A DNA stretch of 64,000 nucleotides from Billgrantia zhangzhouensis (lineage in GTDB: Bacteria; Pseudomonadota; Gammaproteobacteria; Pseudomonadales; Halomonadaceae): positions 1 through 64,000 of the forward strand of contig NZ_JABFTT010000015.1 of assembly GCF_021404465.1 (NCBI RefSeq), in the 5' to 3' direction. The notes below the pieces were generated by a model that searched no databases, was not told the DNA's origin, and saw only the letters and a list, made by a program, of their open reading frames with translations. The translations under genes and the position numbers were made by a program. Below, in pieces: positions 1-13,600 of this stretch; position 1 is the first letter of the stretch; each line of letters opens with the position of its first letter.

Positions 1-117
1 GCCTGACGACCATAGCGAGTGGGAACCACCTGATCCCATGCCGAACTCAGCAGTGAAACCGCTCAGCGCCGATGGTAGTGTGGGGCCTCCCCATGCGAGA
101 GTAGGTCATCGTCAGGC
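1..117 (+). rRNA. rrf: 5S ribosomal RNA
   Basis: The first 7 bases GCCTGAC pair with GTCAGGC at 111-117, closing helix I. The interior carries the conserved loop segments CCGAACTCAG and GAGAGTAGG expected of a bacterial 5S rRNA. The length is about 117 nt. The window starts at or one base inside the 5' end, so the rest of the rrn operon (16S, 23S) should lie just upstream, outside the window. Confidence 0.95.
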
Positions 118-126
118 ATTTCTTCA

Positions 127-156
127 GAAACCCAGCTTCGAGAGAGGCTGGGTTTC
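127..156 (+). terminator. rrn operon terminator hairpin (copy 1)
   Basis: GAAACCCAGC at 127-136 pairs perfectly with GCTGGGTTTC at 147-156, a 10-bp stem with a 10-nt loop, ten bases after the 5S gene. No long T tract follows (GCCGTTT), so termination may be leaky. This could be why a second copy of the hairpin is retained downstream. Confidence 0.75.
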
Positions 157-162
157 GCCGTT

Positions 163-258
163 TGGGGCCTCCCACGTAGAGTAGCGGGGAGCCGCCCTGG
201 ACATCGTCAGGCATTTTTTCAGAAACCCAGCTTCGAAAGAGGCTGGGTTTCGTCGTTT
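163..258 (+). repeat. decayed duplicate of 5S 3' end plus terminator (copy 2)
   Basis: From GGGGCCTCCC at 164 to CATCGTCAGGCATT near 202-215, the stretch repeats the 5S segment at 82-120. The middle has diverged (GTAGAGTAG instead of GAGAGTAGG, plus an insertion). It is followed by the same terminator hairpin at 222-251 and the same CGTCGTTT tail. It reads as a tandem duplication of the 3' end of the rrn operon in which the 5S part no longer forms a complete gene. Confidence 0.75.
222..251 (+). terminator. rrn terminator hairpin (copy 2)
   Basis: GAAACCCAGC at 222-231 pairs with GCTGGGTTTC at 242-251. Stem and loop are almost identical to the hairpin at 127-156. It lies inside the decayed duplicate and may back up the first terminator. 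Confidence 0.7.
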
Positions 259-259
259 A

Positions 260-346
260 GGGGCCTCCCATGGAAAGTAGCGGAGCGTTGCCCGGGGCGG
301 CAGGCATCTATTCAGACATCCCGGCCAAACTTAGTCGGGTTTTTCT
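260..346 (+). repeat. third, more decayed 5S-tail/terminator copy
   Basis: GGGGCCTCCCATG at 260-272 again matches the 5S tail, followed by AAGTAG and a degenerate CGGCAGGCATCTATTCAGA that mirrors CGTCAGGCATTTCTTCAGA of copy 1. A different short hairpin (CCCG at 320-323 with CGGG at 336-339) and a run of five T follow. Together with copies 1 and 2 this fills the whole 118-418 gap before birA; no gene is seen there. Confidence 0.6.
320..344 (+). terminator. short hairpin with T-run before birA
   Basis: CCCG at 320-323 and CGGG at 336-339 form a short stem followed by TTTTT at 340-344. The stem is weak but the T-run is the best in this area, so it probably stops read-through from the rrn operon before birA. 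Confidence 0.5.
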
Positions 347-418
347 TTATCCGATCAATGCGTTTCCGCAACAGCGGCAGTTCGCTAGAATGGATCTTTT
401 CCCGGTTAGGGCACAGGC

Positions 419-1402
419 ATGACCATCGGCGAACTCATTCGGCTGCTGAGTGATGGAGACTTCCACTCCGGCGAGCAGCTGGGCGAACGGCTGGGAGTAT
501 CCCGTACTGCGGTCTGGAAGCAATTGAAGAAGCTCGAAGCGATGGATATTCCTCTCGAAGCGGTCAAGGGGCAGGGGTACCGTCTGACCATGCCGCTGGA
601 GCTGATGGACGGCAAAAAAATCGTGGCCGGCCTGTCACGCCAGGGGCGTCAGCATCTCGCCAGGCTGTTCGTGGAGGAGACGCTACCATCCAGCAATGAG
701 TTCATCCGCCAGCGCTTTGCCCAGGGCGCCGGACATGGTGAGGTATGCCTGGTGGAGCAGCAGAGCGCTGGTCGTGGCCGGCGTGGACGTGTCTGGTCGA
801 CTCCATGGGGGCGTGCGCTCATGCTGTCGGTAGGGTGGCGTTTCGAGTCCGGGGTCGCGGCACTGGAGGGATTGAGCCTGGCAGTGGGTGTAGCCTTGGC
901 CAGGGTGCTCGAGCGCCATGGTATGCGGCCCCGACTGAAGTGGCCCAATGATGTTCTGCTTGCTGATGCAGAGGGTGGGCTGGGCAAGCTGGCTGGTATC
1001 CTGGTCGAGATCAGCGGAGACATGGGAGGCCCTTGCGAAGTCGTGGTCGGTATGGGTATCAACTTCAGCCTTCCTGATGGATTTCGTGCACAGATCGAGC
1101 AGCGTGTGGCTGCGGTTCATGATCAGGTGCCGGCGTTGTCACGCAACCAGTTGGGTGTCGAATTGCTGGACGAGCTGTTGCCGCTGCTGGCAGGCTACGA
1201 GTCGATGGGGTTCGCTGCCTGGCAGGAGGAGTGGAACGCACGCCATGCCTTTCGAGGATGTGAAGTGGATGTGCTGCGTGGACAGCAGCGTCTGGTGGCG
1301 ACGGCCGAGAGTGTGGATGAGTCGGGCAATCTATGGATTCGTCATAGTGACGGGCGTGAGCGCCTGGGGGGAGGGGAGATCAGCGTGCGTGGGCGTACAT
1401 GA
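419..1402 (+). CDS. birA: bifunctional biotin-protein ligase / biotin operon repressor BirA
   Basis: A 327-aa cytoplasmic protein that activates biotin to biotinyl-AMP and transfers it to the biotin carboxyl carrier protein of acetyl-CoA carboxylase. An N-terminal winged helix-turn-helix (about residues 5-60, GVSRTAVWKQLKKLE) indicates the repressor-type enzyme. The catalytic domain shows the GRGRRGR biotinyl-AMP loop (118-124), KWPND (174-178) and KLAGILVE (190-197), then GMGINF and a C-terminal SH3-like domain. Length matches the E. coli enzyme (321 aa). The stop overlaps the coaX start by 4 nt (ATGA), so the two are translationally coupled. In related genomes birA-coaX likewise sits between an rrn operon and the tRNA/secE region. 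Confidence 0.96.
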   Translation: MTIGELIRLLSDGDFHSGEQLGERLGVSRTAVWKQLKKLEAMDIPLEAVKGQGYRLTMPLELMDGKKIVAGLSRQGRQHLARLFVEETLPSSNEFIRQRFAQGAGHGEVCLVEQQSAGRGRRGRVWSTPWGRALMLSVGWRFESGVAALEGLSLAVGVALARVLERHGMRPRLKWPNDVLLADAEGGLGKLAGILVEISGDMGGPCEVVVGMGINFSLPDGFRAQIEQRVAAVHDQVPALSRNQLGVELLDELLPLLAGYESMGFAAWQEEWNARHAFRGCEVDVLRGQQRLVATAESVDESGNLWIRHSDGRERLGGGEISVRGRT

Positions 1403-2238
1403 TCCTTGACCTGGACATTGGCAATACGCTTTCCAAATGGCGACTGAAGGATGCCGACAGCAGCGAGATTCGCTCGCGGGGCGCCGTCTGGACTCGCGAA
1501 GAGTGGAAGCCTGGCTCCGACATACCGGATCTCGACGTGGTCGAGGCGGTGCGCATCTCCAGTGTTGCCCGCCAGGCAGTGCTGGAGCAGACCGTGACGC
1601 TGCTACAGAGCCGGGTGCGTAACGTACATGTGGCGCGTTCGGTACCTGAGGCGCTGGGGGTGGTCAACGGTTATGAGGAGCCGCACCGGCTGGGTGTCGA
1701 TCGCTGGATGGGGGTGCTGGCCGGCTATCAATTGGCTGGCGGCTGCTGCGCCGTGGATTGTGGCAGCGCCATTACCATTGATTTCGTGCTGCCGGGTGGG
1801 CGTCACTTGGGGGGCTACATCTTGCCGGGCCTGCGCTTGATGAAGGAGAGCCTCAAGCTTGGCACCCGTAACGTTGCCATTGACCCCGACAGCGAGGCCG
1901 AGGAGTTGCTGCTGCCTGGCAAGCGCACCGTCGAAGCGGTCAATCATGGAATCTACCTGGCTGCCGTCAGTGCGGTGAACCGCATCTACGCAGAAGTGTG
2001 TGATCGCGAAGGGGTGGCGTTGCCGATGTTACTGACCGGAGGTGATGCCCGGGTTGTGGCGAGAGGGGTGCACTCCCCGCATGCGGTGTGGCCCGATATG
2101 GTCTATGGCGGCCTGGAAGCGTGCTTTCCCCTGACGGCAGCCGAGCGAGCCGGGCGCATGTCCGGGGCGCCACGCGTCCCGCCGCCTGCAGGGCTGGAAA
2201 AAATTCGGGCAGGCCTTGCATTCTCCATGTTGCTTTGA
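1399..2238 (+). CDS. coaX: type III pantothenate kinase
   Basis: A 279-aa cytoplasmic kinase that phosphorylates pantothenate in the first step of coenzyme A synthesis. It has the ASKHA fold. Visible motifs are the phosphate-1 loop D6-I-G-N-T10, GVDRW (99-103), the phosphate-2 motif DCGSAITID (120-128) and GGYILPG (138-144). The type III enzyme (CoaX) is unrelated to CoaA and is typically not feedback-inhibited by CoA. The start codon is embedded in the birA stop (ATGA), the only sensible start. The C-terminal ~40 residues are less conserved than the core. Confidence 0.95.
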   Translation: MILDLDIGNTLSKWRLKDADSSEIRSRGAVWTREEWKPGSDIPDLDVVEAVRISSVARQAVLEQTVTLLQSRVRNVHVARSVPEALGVVNGYEEPHRLGVDRWMGVLAGYQLAGGCCAVDCGSAITIDFVLPGGRHLGGYILPGLRLMKESLKLGTRNVAIDPDSEAEELLLPGKRTVEAVNHGIYLAAVSAVNRIYAEVCDREGVALPMLLTGGDARVVARGVHSPHAVWPDMVYGGLEACFPLTAAERAGRMSGAPRVPPPAGLEKIRAGLAFSMLL

Positions 2239-2315
2239 CACAATGCAGCGCGTTCCGAAGCCATGGGCGTGCGGCTATGCTGCGCTGTTTTGGCAAGTGG
2301 CTGAAAAATAAGCCC

Positions 2316-2343
2316 TTGACATGGTTTCGGTAGGCGGTAGAAT
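2316..2343 (+). promoter_or_regulatory. sigma70 promoter of the tRNA-Tyr-Gly-Thr operon
   Basis: TTGACA (2316-2321), a 16-bp spacer and TAGAAT (2338-2343) lie 12 bp before the mature tRNA-Tyr. The stretch after the -10 is GC-rich (GGGCCGCC), the discriminator typical of stringently controlled stable-RNA promoters. The consensus match is seen directly; stringent control is inferred. Confidence 0.85.
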
Positions 2344-2355
2344 GGGCCGCCATCT

Positions 2356-2439
<84 letters not shown>

Positions 2440-2485
2440 GATAAGCCGATCGAGGCCTGGGGTCTGGGTTGGAAAGAGTGGGTAG

Positions 2486-2559
<74 letters not shown>

Positions 2560-2600
2560 GGTATTGCCTTGAATGTAAGGGCGGTGGTGTCGTAAGTTTT

Positions 2601-2675
2601 GCTCATGTAGCTCAGGGGTAGAGCACACCCTTGGTAAGGGTGAGGTCGACGGTTCAAATCCGTCCATGAGCTCCA
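2601..2675 (+). tRNA. tRNA-Thr (anticodon GGT)
   Basis: 75-nt tRNA with acceptor GCTCATG pairing CATGAGC, anticodon GGT at 2633-2635, T arm ACGGTTCAAATCCGT, and encoded CCA. It corresponds to E. coli thrT, but the tufB gene that follows thrT there is missing here; a terminator follows directly. Confidence 0.97.
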
Positions 2676-2683
2676 ATTCTGAG

Positions 2684-2711
2684 AGGCGAGCGAAGGCTCG
2701 CCTTTCTTTTC
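2684..2711 (+). terminator. rho-independent terminator of the tRNA operon
   Basis: AGGCGAGC (2684-2691), a GAAG loop, and GCTCGCCT (2696-2703), followed by TTCTTTT. This is a canonical intrinsic terminator eight bases after tRNA-Thr, which ends the operon before the separate tRNA-Trp promoter. Confidence 0.9.
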
Positions 2712-2738
2712 TTCACGGTGGTGGTTCGCCGGGAAGGG

Positions 2739-2767
2739 TTGCCAGTCGGCGAGTCATCCGCTATCAT
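2739..2767 (+). promoter_or_regulatory. sigma70 promoter for tRNA-Trp-secE-nusG
   Basis: TTGCCA (2739-2744), exactly 17 bp, and TATCAT (2762-2767), with a GC-rich discriminator (GGCGCCCGC). It lies about 50 bp upstream of tRNA-Trp. It should drive tRNA-Trp and probably secE-nusG. Confidence 0.8.
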
Positions 2768-2818
2768 GGCGCCCGCTGTTGTGCATGCGGCCTGCAAGAG
2801 GTGCTGCATACCAGATAC

Positions 2819-2894
<76 letters not shown>

Positions 2895-2962
2895 ACCTTC
2901 CCCAGGTTGGCATTCTTCATACGAACATACTCGATTGCCGCACCCTGAGGAGTCTCGTTTTC

Positions 2963-3331
2963 ATGAAACATAACGCCGAGGTGCAGGAGTCGCGCCGCGA
3001 CGGGCTCAAGTGGGCGGTTGTCGTCACGTTGGTGGTGCTGGCGGTGGTGGGGAATACCTACTTTGCCGACCAGGCGCTTCTCTATCGTGTGCTTGGTGTC
3101 GTCGTGCTATGTGCGGGTGCTGCGGCGATCGCGCTGACTACCGCCAAGGGGCGGGACCTTGCCGAGTTGGCCAAGAGCGCCAAGAAAGAAATTCAGCGTG
3201 TGGTGTGGCCGACCCGTCCCGAGACCGTGCAGACGACTGCCATCGTGCTGGTGGCCGTGCTGGTCGTCGGGCTGATGCTGTGGCTGATCGACACCCTTCT
3301 TAGCTGGGCGATGTCCGGCGTCATCGGTTAG
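2963..3331 (+). CDS. secE: Sec translocon subunit SecE
   Basis: A 122-aa inner-membrane protein that clamps SecY in the protein-export channel. Three hydrophobic segments (about 17-34, 40-60 and 92-115) match the three-helix gammaproteobacterial form. The conserved cytoplasmic amphipathic stretch [14 protein letters not shown] (75-88) is the SecE signature. The ATG at 2963 was chosen over an upstream in-frame start that would run through tRNA-Trp. The gene is followed after 8 nt by nusG, the usual pair. Confidence 0.95.
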   Translation: MKHNAEVQESRRDGLKWAVVVTLVVLAVVGNTYFADQALLYRVLGVVVLCAGAAAIALTTAKGRDLAELAKSAKKEIQRVVWPTRPETVQTTAIVLVAVLVVGLMLWLIDTLLSWAMSGVIG

Positions 3332-3339
3332 GAGTCTTC

Positions 3340-3873
3340 ATGTCCAAGCGTTGGTACGTCGTTCACGCCTACTCCGGCTTCGAGAAACATGTCATGCGCT
3401 CCCTCAAGGAACGCGTGAAGATGTATGGCATGGAGGACCGTTTCGGCGAGATCCTGGTGCCGACCGAAGAAGTCGTCGAGGTGCGTGACGGCAAGCGCCG
3501 TAAAAGCGAGCGCAAGTTCTATCCCGGCTACGTGCTGGTTGAGATGGAGATGAACGACGCCACCTGGCACCTGGTCAACGAAACGCCCCGGGTCATGGGG
3601 TTCATTGGTGGCACCAAGGAGAAGCCGGCACCGATTACTCAGCGAGAGGCTGATGCCATCCTGCGCCGGGTGAAGGACGGTACCGATAAGCCACGGCCCA
3701 AGACCATGTTCGAGCCGGGCCAGTCCGTGCGTGTCATCGATGGTCCCTTCGCCGATTTCAATGGTGTCGTCGAAGAGGTCAACTACGACAAGAGTCGCCT
3801 CCAGGTCAGCGTGCTGATCTTCGGCCGGGCGACGCCTGTCGAGCTGGAGTTCTCGCAGGTCGAGAAAGAGTGA
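3340..3873 (+). CDS. nusG: transcription termination/antitermination factor NusG
   Basis: A 177-aa factor that binds the RNA polymerase clamp, suppresses pausing, and links transcription to Rho or to the ribosome through S10. The N-terminal NGN domain begins [16 protein letters not shown] (residues 3-18). The C-terminal KOW domain contains [18 protein letters not shown] (about 127-144). Length is close to E. coli NusG (181 aa). GGAG lies 7 nt before the ATG. It is cotranscribed with secE. Confidence 0.97.
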   Translation: MSKRWYVVHAYSGFEKHVMRSLKERVKMYGMEDRFGEILVPTEEVVEVRDGKRRKSERKFYPGYVLVEMEMNDATWHLVNETPRVMGFIGGTKEKPAPITQREADAILRRVKDGTDKPRPKTMFEPGQSVRVIDGPFADFNGVVEEVNYDKSRLQVSVLIFGRATPVELEFSQVEKE

Positions 3874-3964
3874 TACATCTCGGCTTTTGAGTTTGTTGTC
3901 GACCGCTTCGGCGGTCGTTTAACCCGGGGAGCCGCGAGGCGCTACTACCCAACTGGAGTCAATC
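3874..3964 (+). promoter_or_regulatory. nusG-rplK intergenic leader with UUCG hairpin
   Basis: GACCGC (3901-3906), loop TTCG, GCGGTC (3911-3916), then GTTT. This is a very stable tetraloop hairpin in the 91-nt gap before rplK. L1 represses its own mRNA by binding the rplK leader in E. coli, and this is the equivalent position. The L1 target itself was not identified and no clear promoter was seen. Confidence 0.5.
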
Positions 3965-4396
3965 ATGGCCAAGAAAGTACAGGCTTACATCAAGCTGCAG
4001 GTTGCAGCCGGTAAGGCCAATCCGAGTCCCCCTGTGGGTCCCGCGCTGGGTCAGCACGGCGTTAACATCATGGAGTTCTGCAAGGCGTTCAACGCTGCGA
4101 CCCAGGACATTGAGCCGGGTTTGCCGACTCCCGTGGTGATTACCGTTTATTCCGACCGCAGCTTCACCTTCATCACCAAGACGCCGCCAGCGGCCGTCCT
4201 GCTGAAGAAGGCAGCTGGCATCAAGTCCGGCTCCGGTGAGCCGAACAAGAAGAAGGTCGGTACCGTGACCCGTGAGCAGCTCGAAGAGATCGCCAAGACC
4301 AAGGAGCCGGATCTCACGGCTGCCGATCTCGACGCCGCGGTGCGTACCATTGCCGGTAGCGCCCGCAGCATGGGCCTGAACGTGGAGGGTCTCTGA
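3965..4396 (+). CDS. rplK: 50S ribosomal protein L11
   Basis: A 143-aa protein of the GTPase-associated centre, needed for factor-dependent GTP hydrolysis and for RelA activation by uncharged tRNA. The N-terminal domain has the proline-rich [14 protein letters not shown] (22-35). The C-terminal rRNA-binding domain ends RSMGLNVEG. It starts after TGGAG at a good distance, and rplA follows after 2 nt. L11 and L1 are normally translationally coupled. Confidence 0.98.
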   Translation: MAKKVQAYIKLQVAAGKANPSPPVGPALGQHGVNIMEFCKAFNAATQDIEPGLPTPVVITVYSDRSFTFITKTPPAAVLLKKAAGIKSGSGEPNKKKVGTVTREQLEEIAKTKEPDLTAADLDAAVRTIAGSARSMGLNVEGL

Positions 4397-4398
4397 TC

Positions 4399-5091
4399 AT
4401 GGCCAAGCTTTCCAAGCGCGCACAGATGATTCGCGAGAAGGTCGATGCCACCAAGGCTTATTCCCTTGAGGAGGCCGTGGCACTGCTCGCTGAGCTCTCT
4501 ACCGTCAAGTTCAAGGAGTCGCTGGACGTCGCCATCAATCTGGGCGTCGATCCGCGTAAATCCGATCAAGTGGTGCGCGGTGCTACCGTGATGCCCAACG
4601 GGACCGGCAAGGACGTGCGCGTCGCCGTGTTTACCCAGGGTGCCAACGCCGATGCCGCCAAGGAAGCCGGTGCTGACGTCGTCGGCATGGACGATCTGGC
4701 CGAGCAGGTCAAGAAGGGTCAGCTCGATTTCGACGTGGTCATCGCCTCGCCGGATGCCATGCGTGTGGTCGGCCAGTTGGGGCAGATCCTCGGTCCGCGC
4801 GGCCTGATGCCGAACCCCAAGGTCGGCACAGTGACTCCCGATGTGGCGACCGCGGTGAAGAACGCCAAGGCCGGCCAAGTGCGTTTCCGCACCGACAAGA
4901 ACGGTATCATCCATACCACTCTGGGCAAGGTCGATTTCGACGCCGACGCCATCCGGGGCAACCTGGAAGCGCTGGTCGCCGATCTCAAGCGGCTCAAACC
5001 GAGCACGTCCAAGGGTATCTATTTCAAGAAGGTCACCCTGTCCACTACCATGGGCCCGGGCCTGACCCTCGATCATTCTGCCTTCGTGTAA
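4399..5091 (+). CDS. rplA: 50S ribosomal protein L1
   Basis: A 230-aa protein of the mobile L1 stalk that controls exit of deacylated tRNA; the free protein represses the L11-L1 mRNA. The signature [15 protein letters not shown] is at about 133-147 and the C-terminus has [17 protein letters not shown]. Length is close to E. coli L1 (234 aa). It lies 2 nt after rplK and is followed by a long structured gap before rplJ. Confidence 0.98.
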   Translation: MAKLSKRAQMIREKVDATKAYSLEEAVALLAELSTVKFKESLDVAINLGVDPRKSDQVVRGATVMPNGTGKDVRVAVFTQGANADAAKEAGADVVGMDDLAEQVKKGQLDFDVVIASPDAMRVVGQLGQILGPRGLMPNPKVGTVTPDVATAVKNAKAGQVRFRTDKNGIIHTTLGKVDFDADAIRGNLEALVADLKRLKPSTSKGIYFKKVTLSTTMGPGLTLDHSAFV

Positions 5092-5360
5092 GGCGAGGCA
5101 GAGCGAAGCGTTGCAAGAAACTTTGCGGTCCCCAAGTGCTCTGTTCAGGGCATGAGGGGCGCCGTCAAAGACCGCAGGTGCCGCCCTCTCTCGAGTGGGC
5201 GGCTTAATCTCCCCTAGGGATGCCTGCGCAGATGGTGTGGCCGCCAGAACGCTGGTGTGCACCATCACCCAGGACTCCCGGTATGCCTGTGGCTGCCTGG
5301 GAGAGATGGTAACCTCCGGAGCCCACTTTCGTGCGGTTCCGGCACGAAGGAGTGATCACT
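5092..5360 (+). promoter_or_regulatory. rplJ (L10) leader region
   Basis: The 269-nt gap between rplA and rplJ is rich in potential pairing. CTTTGCGGTC near 5119-5128 can pair with GACCGCAGG near 5170-5178, and GCCGCCC (5180-5186) pairs with GGGCGGC (5197-5203) before TTAATCT. The position matches the L10-L12 autoregulatory leader of other bacteria, where the L10(L12)4 complex represses translation. AGGAG at 5348-5352 is the rplJ ribosome site. No protein-coding ORF is supported. Confidence 0.6.
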
Positions 5361-5864
5361 GTGCCACTAGCACTTGAAGGCAAGAAAGCGATCGTTGCCG
5401 AGGTCAGTGAAGCCGCCAAGGGCGCGCTCTCCGTCGTCGTTGCCGATTCTCGTGGCGTCACGGTCGAGAAGATGACCGGTCTGCGCAAGCAGGCTCGCGA
5501 GAATGGCGTCCAGCTGCGTGTTGTTCGCAACACCCTGGCACGTCGCGCCCTTTCCGGCACTCCCTGGGAGTGTCTGAACGAGAGTTTCGTTGGTCCGACT
5601 CTGCTGGCTTTCTCCACCGAGCATCCGGGCGCTGCCGCCCGTCTGTTCAAGGAGTTCGCCAAGGATGAGAAGAACTTCGAGATCAAGGCGCTGGCCTACG
5701 AAGGCGAGCTGATCCCGGCGAACGACATCGACCGTCTGGCGACCCTGCCGACTTATGACGAGGCCATTGCCAAGCTGATGTCCGTCATGAAGGAGGCTTC
5801 CGCCGGCAAGCTGGTTCGTACCCTGGCCGCGTTGCGCGATCAGAAGCAGGAACAGGCCGCCTGA
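5361..5864 (+). CDS. rplJ: 50S ribosomal protein L10
   Basis: A 167-aa base of the ribosomal stalk that anchors L7/L12 dimers through its C-terminal helix and autoregulates its operon. It starts at GTG 5361 ([12 protein letters not shown]), which has AGGAG 8 nt upstream. A longer in-frame start at 5331 would add ten residues with no homology and would contain the ribosome site. The body [20 protein letters not shown] is typical. Length is close to E. coli L10 (165 aa). Confidence 0.96.
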   Translation: MPLALEGKKAIVAEVSEAAKGALSVVVADSRGVTVEKMTGLRKQARENGVQLRVVRNTLARRALSGTPWECLNESFVGPTLLAFSTEHPGAAARLFKEFAKDEKNFEIKALAYEGELIPANDIDRLATLPTYDEAIAKLMSVMKEASAGKLVRTLAALRDQKQEQAA

Positions 5865-5951
5865 ACGGCGAGTACATTCCTGCTGTCTGAGTCGAACACT
5901 GAATAGAGCGCTCGGTGCGCCGAGGCTCCGCAAAGTTTAGGAATCATCAAA

Positions 5952-6326
5952 ATGGCACTGACCAAAGAAGACATCATCAACGCCGTCGCCGACATGTCCG
6001 TGATGGAAGTCGTCGAGCTGATCGAAGCGATGGAAGAGAAGTTCGGCGTTTCTGCTGCTGCTGCCGTTGTGGCAGGCCCGGCTGCTGGCGGTGACGCCGG
6101 CGCTGCCGAAGAGCAGACCGAGTTCGACCTGGTGCTGGCCAGCGCCGGCGACAAGAAGGTCAACGTGATCAAGGCCGTGCGCGAGATCACTGGCCTGGGC
6201 CTGAAGGAAGCCAAGGCTGCCGTCGACGGCGCTCCGGCGACCATCAAGGAAGCCATGTCCAAGGACGAGGCCGAAGAGGCCAAGAAGAAGCTGGAAGAAG
6301 CCGGCGCCACCGTGGAACTCAAGTAA
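5952..6326 (+). CDS. rplL: 50S ribosomal protein L7/L12
   Basis: A 124-aa acidic stalk protein, present as several dimers, that recruits EF-Tu, EF-G and IF2. The N-terminal dimerisation domain (1-35) is followed by an Ala/Gly-rich hinge ([13 protein letters not shown]) and the C-terminal factor-binding domain [20 protein letters not shown]. It lies 87 nt after rplJ. An intrinsic-terminator-like hairpin follows and should reduce transcription into rpoB. Confidence 0.98.
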   Translation: MALTKEDIINAVADMSVMEVVELIEAMEEKFGVSAAAAVVAGPAAGGDAGAAEEQTEFDLVLASAGDKKVNVIKAVREITGLGLKEAKAAVDGAPATIKEAMSKDEAEEAKKKLEEAGATVELK

Positions 6327-6368
6327 CCCCTTGGTTTCCATGGCTTCACGCGCTGCGTAAGCTTCCAC

Positions 6369-6403
6369 GGCTGGTGGCGGGCCTTCCCGCCGCCGGCCTT
6401 TTT
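6369..6403 (+). terminator. rplL-rpoB attenuator
   Basis: A 13-bp stem (6369-6381 with 6386-6398, two G-U pairs) closed by a CCTT loop is followed by TTTTT at 6399-6403. In E. coli an attenuator at this position makes rpoBC transcripts rarer than rplJL transcripts. The structure is seen here; partial read-through is inferred because rpoB has no obvious strong promoter of its own. Confidence 0.85.
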
Positions 6404-6449
6404 CTGTTGCACTAGCGCCTTGCTGACGCAGCGTCGCTAGAAGAATCCC

Positions 6450-6514
6450 GACGGCGAGCTACCCCTGTGGAGCTTGCCGTCAGCGCCTGACGGGGGCGGT
6501 CCCGTCGGGTGGCG
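6450..6514 (+). promoter_or_regulatory. paired hairpins before rpoB (possible RNase III site)
   Basis: GACGGCGAGCT (6450-6460) pairs with AGCTTGCCGTC (6471-6481). Immediately after, GCGCC-TGACGGG (6483-6494) can pair with CCCGTC-GGGTGGCGC (about 6500-6514). The E. coli rplL-rpoB gap has an RNase III cleavage structure after the attenuator. These hairpins could play that part, but processing is not shown by sequence alone. Confidence 0.45.
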
Positions 6515-6560
6515 CCGACCACGCATCGGTCACCCATGGTGAACAAGCTGGGGAATACAG

Positions 6561-10640
<4,080 letters not shown>

Positions 10641-10651
10641 GAGCCGACTCC

Positions 10652-13600
10652 ATGAAAGATTTGGTGAAAGTCCTCAAATCGCAGTCACAGTCCGAAGAGT
10701 TCGACGCGATCAAGATTTCGCTCGCCTCGCCGGACATGATTCGCTCCTGGTCCTACGGCGAGGTCAAGAAGCCCGAGACCATCAACTACCGTACCTTCAA
10801 GCCGGAGCGGGACGGGCTGTTCTGTGCCAAGATCTTCGGTCCGGTGAAAGATTACGAGTGCCTGTGCGGCAAGTACAAGCGCATGAAACACCGCGGCATC
10901 ATCTGCGAGAAGTGTGGCGTCGAGGTGACCAAGGCCGCCGTGCGTCGCGAGCGCATGGGCCATATCGAACTGGCCAGCCCGGTAGCCCACATCTGGTTCC
11001 TCAAGTCGCTGCCGAGCCGCATCGGCATGTTCCTCGACATGACCCTGCGCGACATTGAGCGGGTGCTCTACTTCGAGAGCTTCGTGGTCATCGACCCGGG
11101 CATGACCACCCTGGAGCGTGGCCAACTGCTCAACGACGAGCAATACTTCGAGGCGCTGGAGGAGTTCGGCGACGACTTCGACGCCCGCATGGGCGCCGAG
11201 GCGATCCAGGCGCTGCTCAAGGACATCGATCTGGGCGAGGAGGTCGACCGTCTGCGCGAGGAAATCCCGCAGACCAACTCCGAGACCAAGATCAAGAAGC
11301 TCTCCAAGCGTCTCAAGCTGCTGGAGGCCTTCCTGCAGTCGGGCAACGACCCGGCGTGGATGGTCATGGAGGTGTTGCCGGTGCTGCCGCCGGACCTGCG
11401 TCCGCTGGTGCCGCTGGACGGTGGCCGCTTCGCCACCTCGGACCTCAACGACCTCTATCGTCGGGTGATCAACCGCAACAACCGCCTCAAGCGCCTGCTC
11501 GATCTCAACGCGCCGGACATCATCGTGCGCAACGAGAAGCGCATGCTGCAGGAGGCGGTGGACGCGCTGCTCGACAATGGCCGCCGCGGTCGCGCCATCA
11601 CCGGCTCCAACAAGCGCCCGCTGAAGTCGCTCGCCGATATGATCAAGGGCAAGCAGGGGCGTTTCCGCCAGAACCTGCTGGGTAAGCGCGTCGATTACTC
11701 CGGCCGCTCGGTAATCACCGTGGGCCCGACCCTGCGCCTGCACCAGTGCGGTCTGCCGAAGAAGATGGCGCTGGAGCTGTTCAAGCCGTTCATCTACTCC
11801 AAGCTGCAAGCCAATGGCCAGGCCTCCACCATCAAGGCGGCCAAGAAGATGGTCGAGCGCGAGCTGCCGGAGGTGTGGGACATCCTCGCCGACGTCATCC
11901 GCGAGCACCCGGTGCTGCTCAACCGCGCACCGACCTTGCACCGCCTCGGTATCCAGGCCTTCGAGCCGCTGTTGATCGAGGGCAAGGCGATCCAGCTGCA
12001 CCCGCTGGTGTGTGCCGCCTACAACGCTGACTTCGACGGCGACCAGATGGCGGTGCATGTGCCGCTGACCCTGGAGGCCCAGCTCGAAGCCCGTGCGCTG
12101 ATGATGGCCACCAACAACGTGCTGTCACCGGCCAACGGCGACCCGATCATCGTGCCGTCCCAGGACGTGGTGCTGGGGCTCTACTACATGACCCGTGAGA
12201 AGGTCAATGCCAAAGGCGAGGGCATGGTGTTCTCCGACCTCAACGAGGTGGAGCGTGCCTTCGGCACCCAGAGCGTCTCGCTGCACGCCCGGGTCAAGGT
12301 GCGCCTGACCGAGGTGGTGATCGACGAGGAGAGCGGTGAGCGCAGCACCGAGCGCACCCTGTACGACACCACCGTGGGCAGGGCGCTGTTGTTCCGCATC
12401 CTGCCGGAGGGCGTGCCCTTCGAGCTGGTCGACCAGCCGATGAAGAAGAAGGCGATCTCGCGGCTGCTCAACGAGGTGTACCGCCGCGCGGGTCTCAAGC
12501 CCACGGTCATCTTCGCCGATCAGCTGATGTACACCGGCTTCCGCATGGCGACCTGGTCCGGCGCCTCCATCGGGGTCAACGACTTCGTCATCCCGGAGGA
12601 GAAGAGTGCCATCGTCGAGGCCGCTGAGGCCGAGGTGAAGGAGATCGAGGATCAGTTTTCCTCCGGCCTCGTCACTGCCGGCGAGAAGTACAACAAGGTG
12701 ATCGACATCTGGTCCAAGGCCAACGACAAGGTGGCCAAGGCGATGATGGCGGGCATCTCCAAGGAGACCGTGGTGGACCGCGAGGGCAAGGAGGTCGAGC
12801 AGGACTCCTTCAACAGCGTCTTCATCATGGCCGACTCCGGCGCCCGGGGCAGCGCGGCGCAGATCCGCCAGCTCGCTGGCATGCGCGGCCTGATGGCCAA
12901 GCCGGACGGCTCCATCATCGAGACGCCGATCGTGGCCAACTTCCGCGAGGGCTTGAACGTACTCCAGTACTTCATCTCCACCCACGGCGCGCGTAAGGGC
13001 TTGGCGGACACGGCACTCAAGACCGCCAACTCCGGTTACCTGACCCGCCGCCTGGTGGACGTAGCCCAGGACATGGTCATTACCGAGCAGGATTGCGGCA
13101 CCGAGCAGGGCTTGACCCTGCATCCGGTAATCGAGGGTGGCGACATCATCGTCTCCCTAGCGCAGCGGGTGCTGGGTCGCGTGGTCGCCCAGGACGTGGT
13201 CGATCCCTCCACCGAGGAGGTGTTGATCGCCAAGGGCACCCTGCTCGACGAAGCTTGGTGCGAGCGCCTGGATACCATGGGCGTCGACGAGATCGTGGTG
13301 CGCAGTGCGATCACCTGCGAATCGGCCCATGGCGTTTGTTCGGCCTGTTATGGTCGTGACCTGGCGCGGGGGCATCAGGTCAACATCGGCGAGGCGGTGG
13401 GGGTCATCGCGGCCCAGTCCATCGGTGAGCCGGGCACCCAGCTGACCATGCGGACCTTCCACATCGGTGGTGCGGCATCGCGCGCCTCGGCGGTGGACAG
13501 CGTGCAGGTGAAGCACGGCGGCAAGGTGCGCCTGCACAACATGAAATTCGTCGAGCGCAACGATGGCAAGCTGGTGGTGGTGTCTCGCTCCAGCGCCCTG

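Noticed and set aside
2230..2260. TTGACA just before the coaX stop as a promoter
   Set aside because: No acceptable -10 lies at 15-19 bp; the promoter at 2316-2343 is far better placed for the tRNAs.
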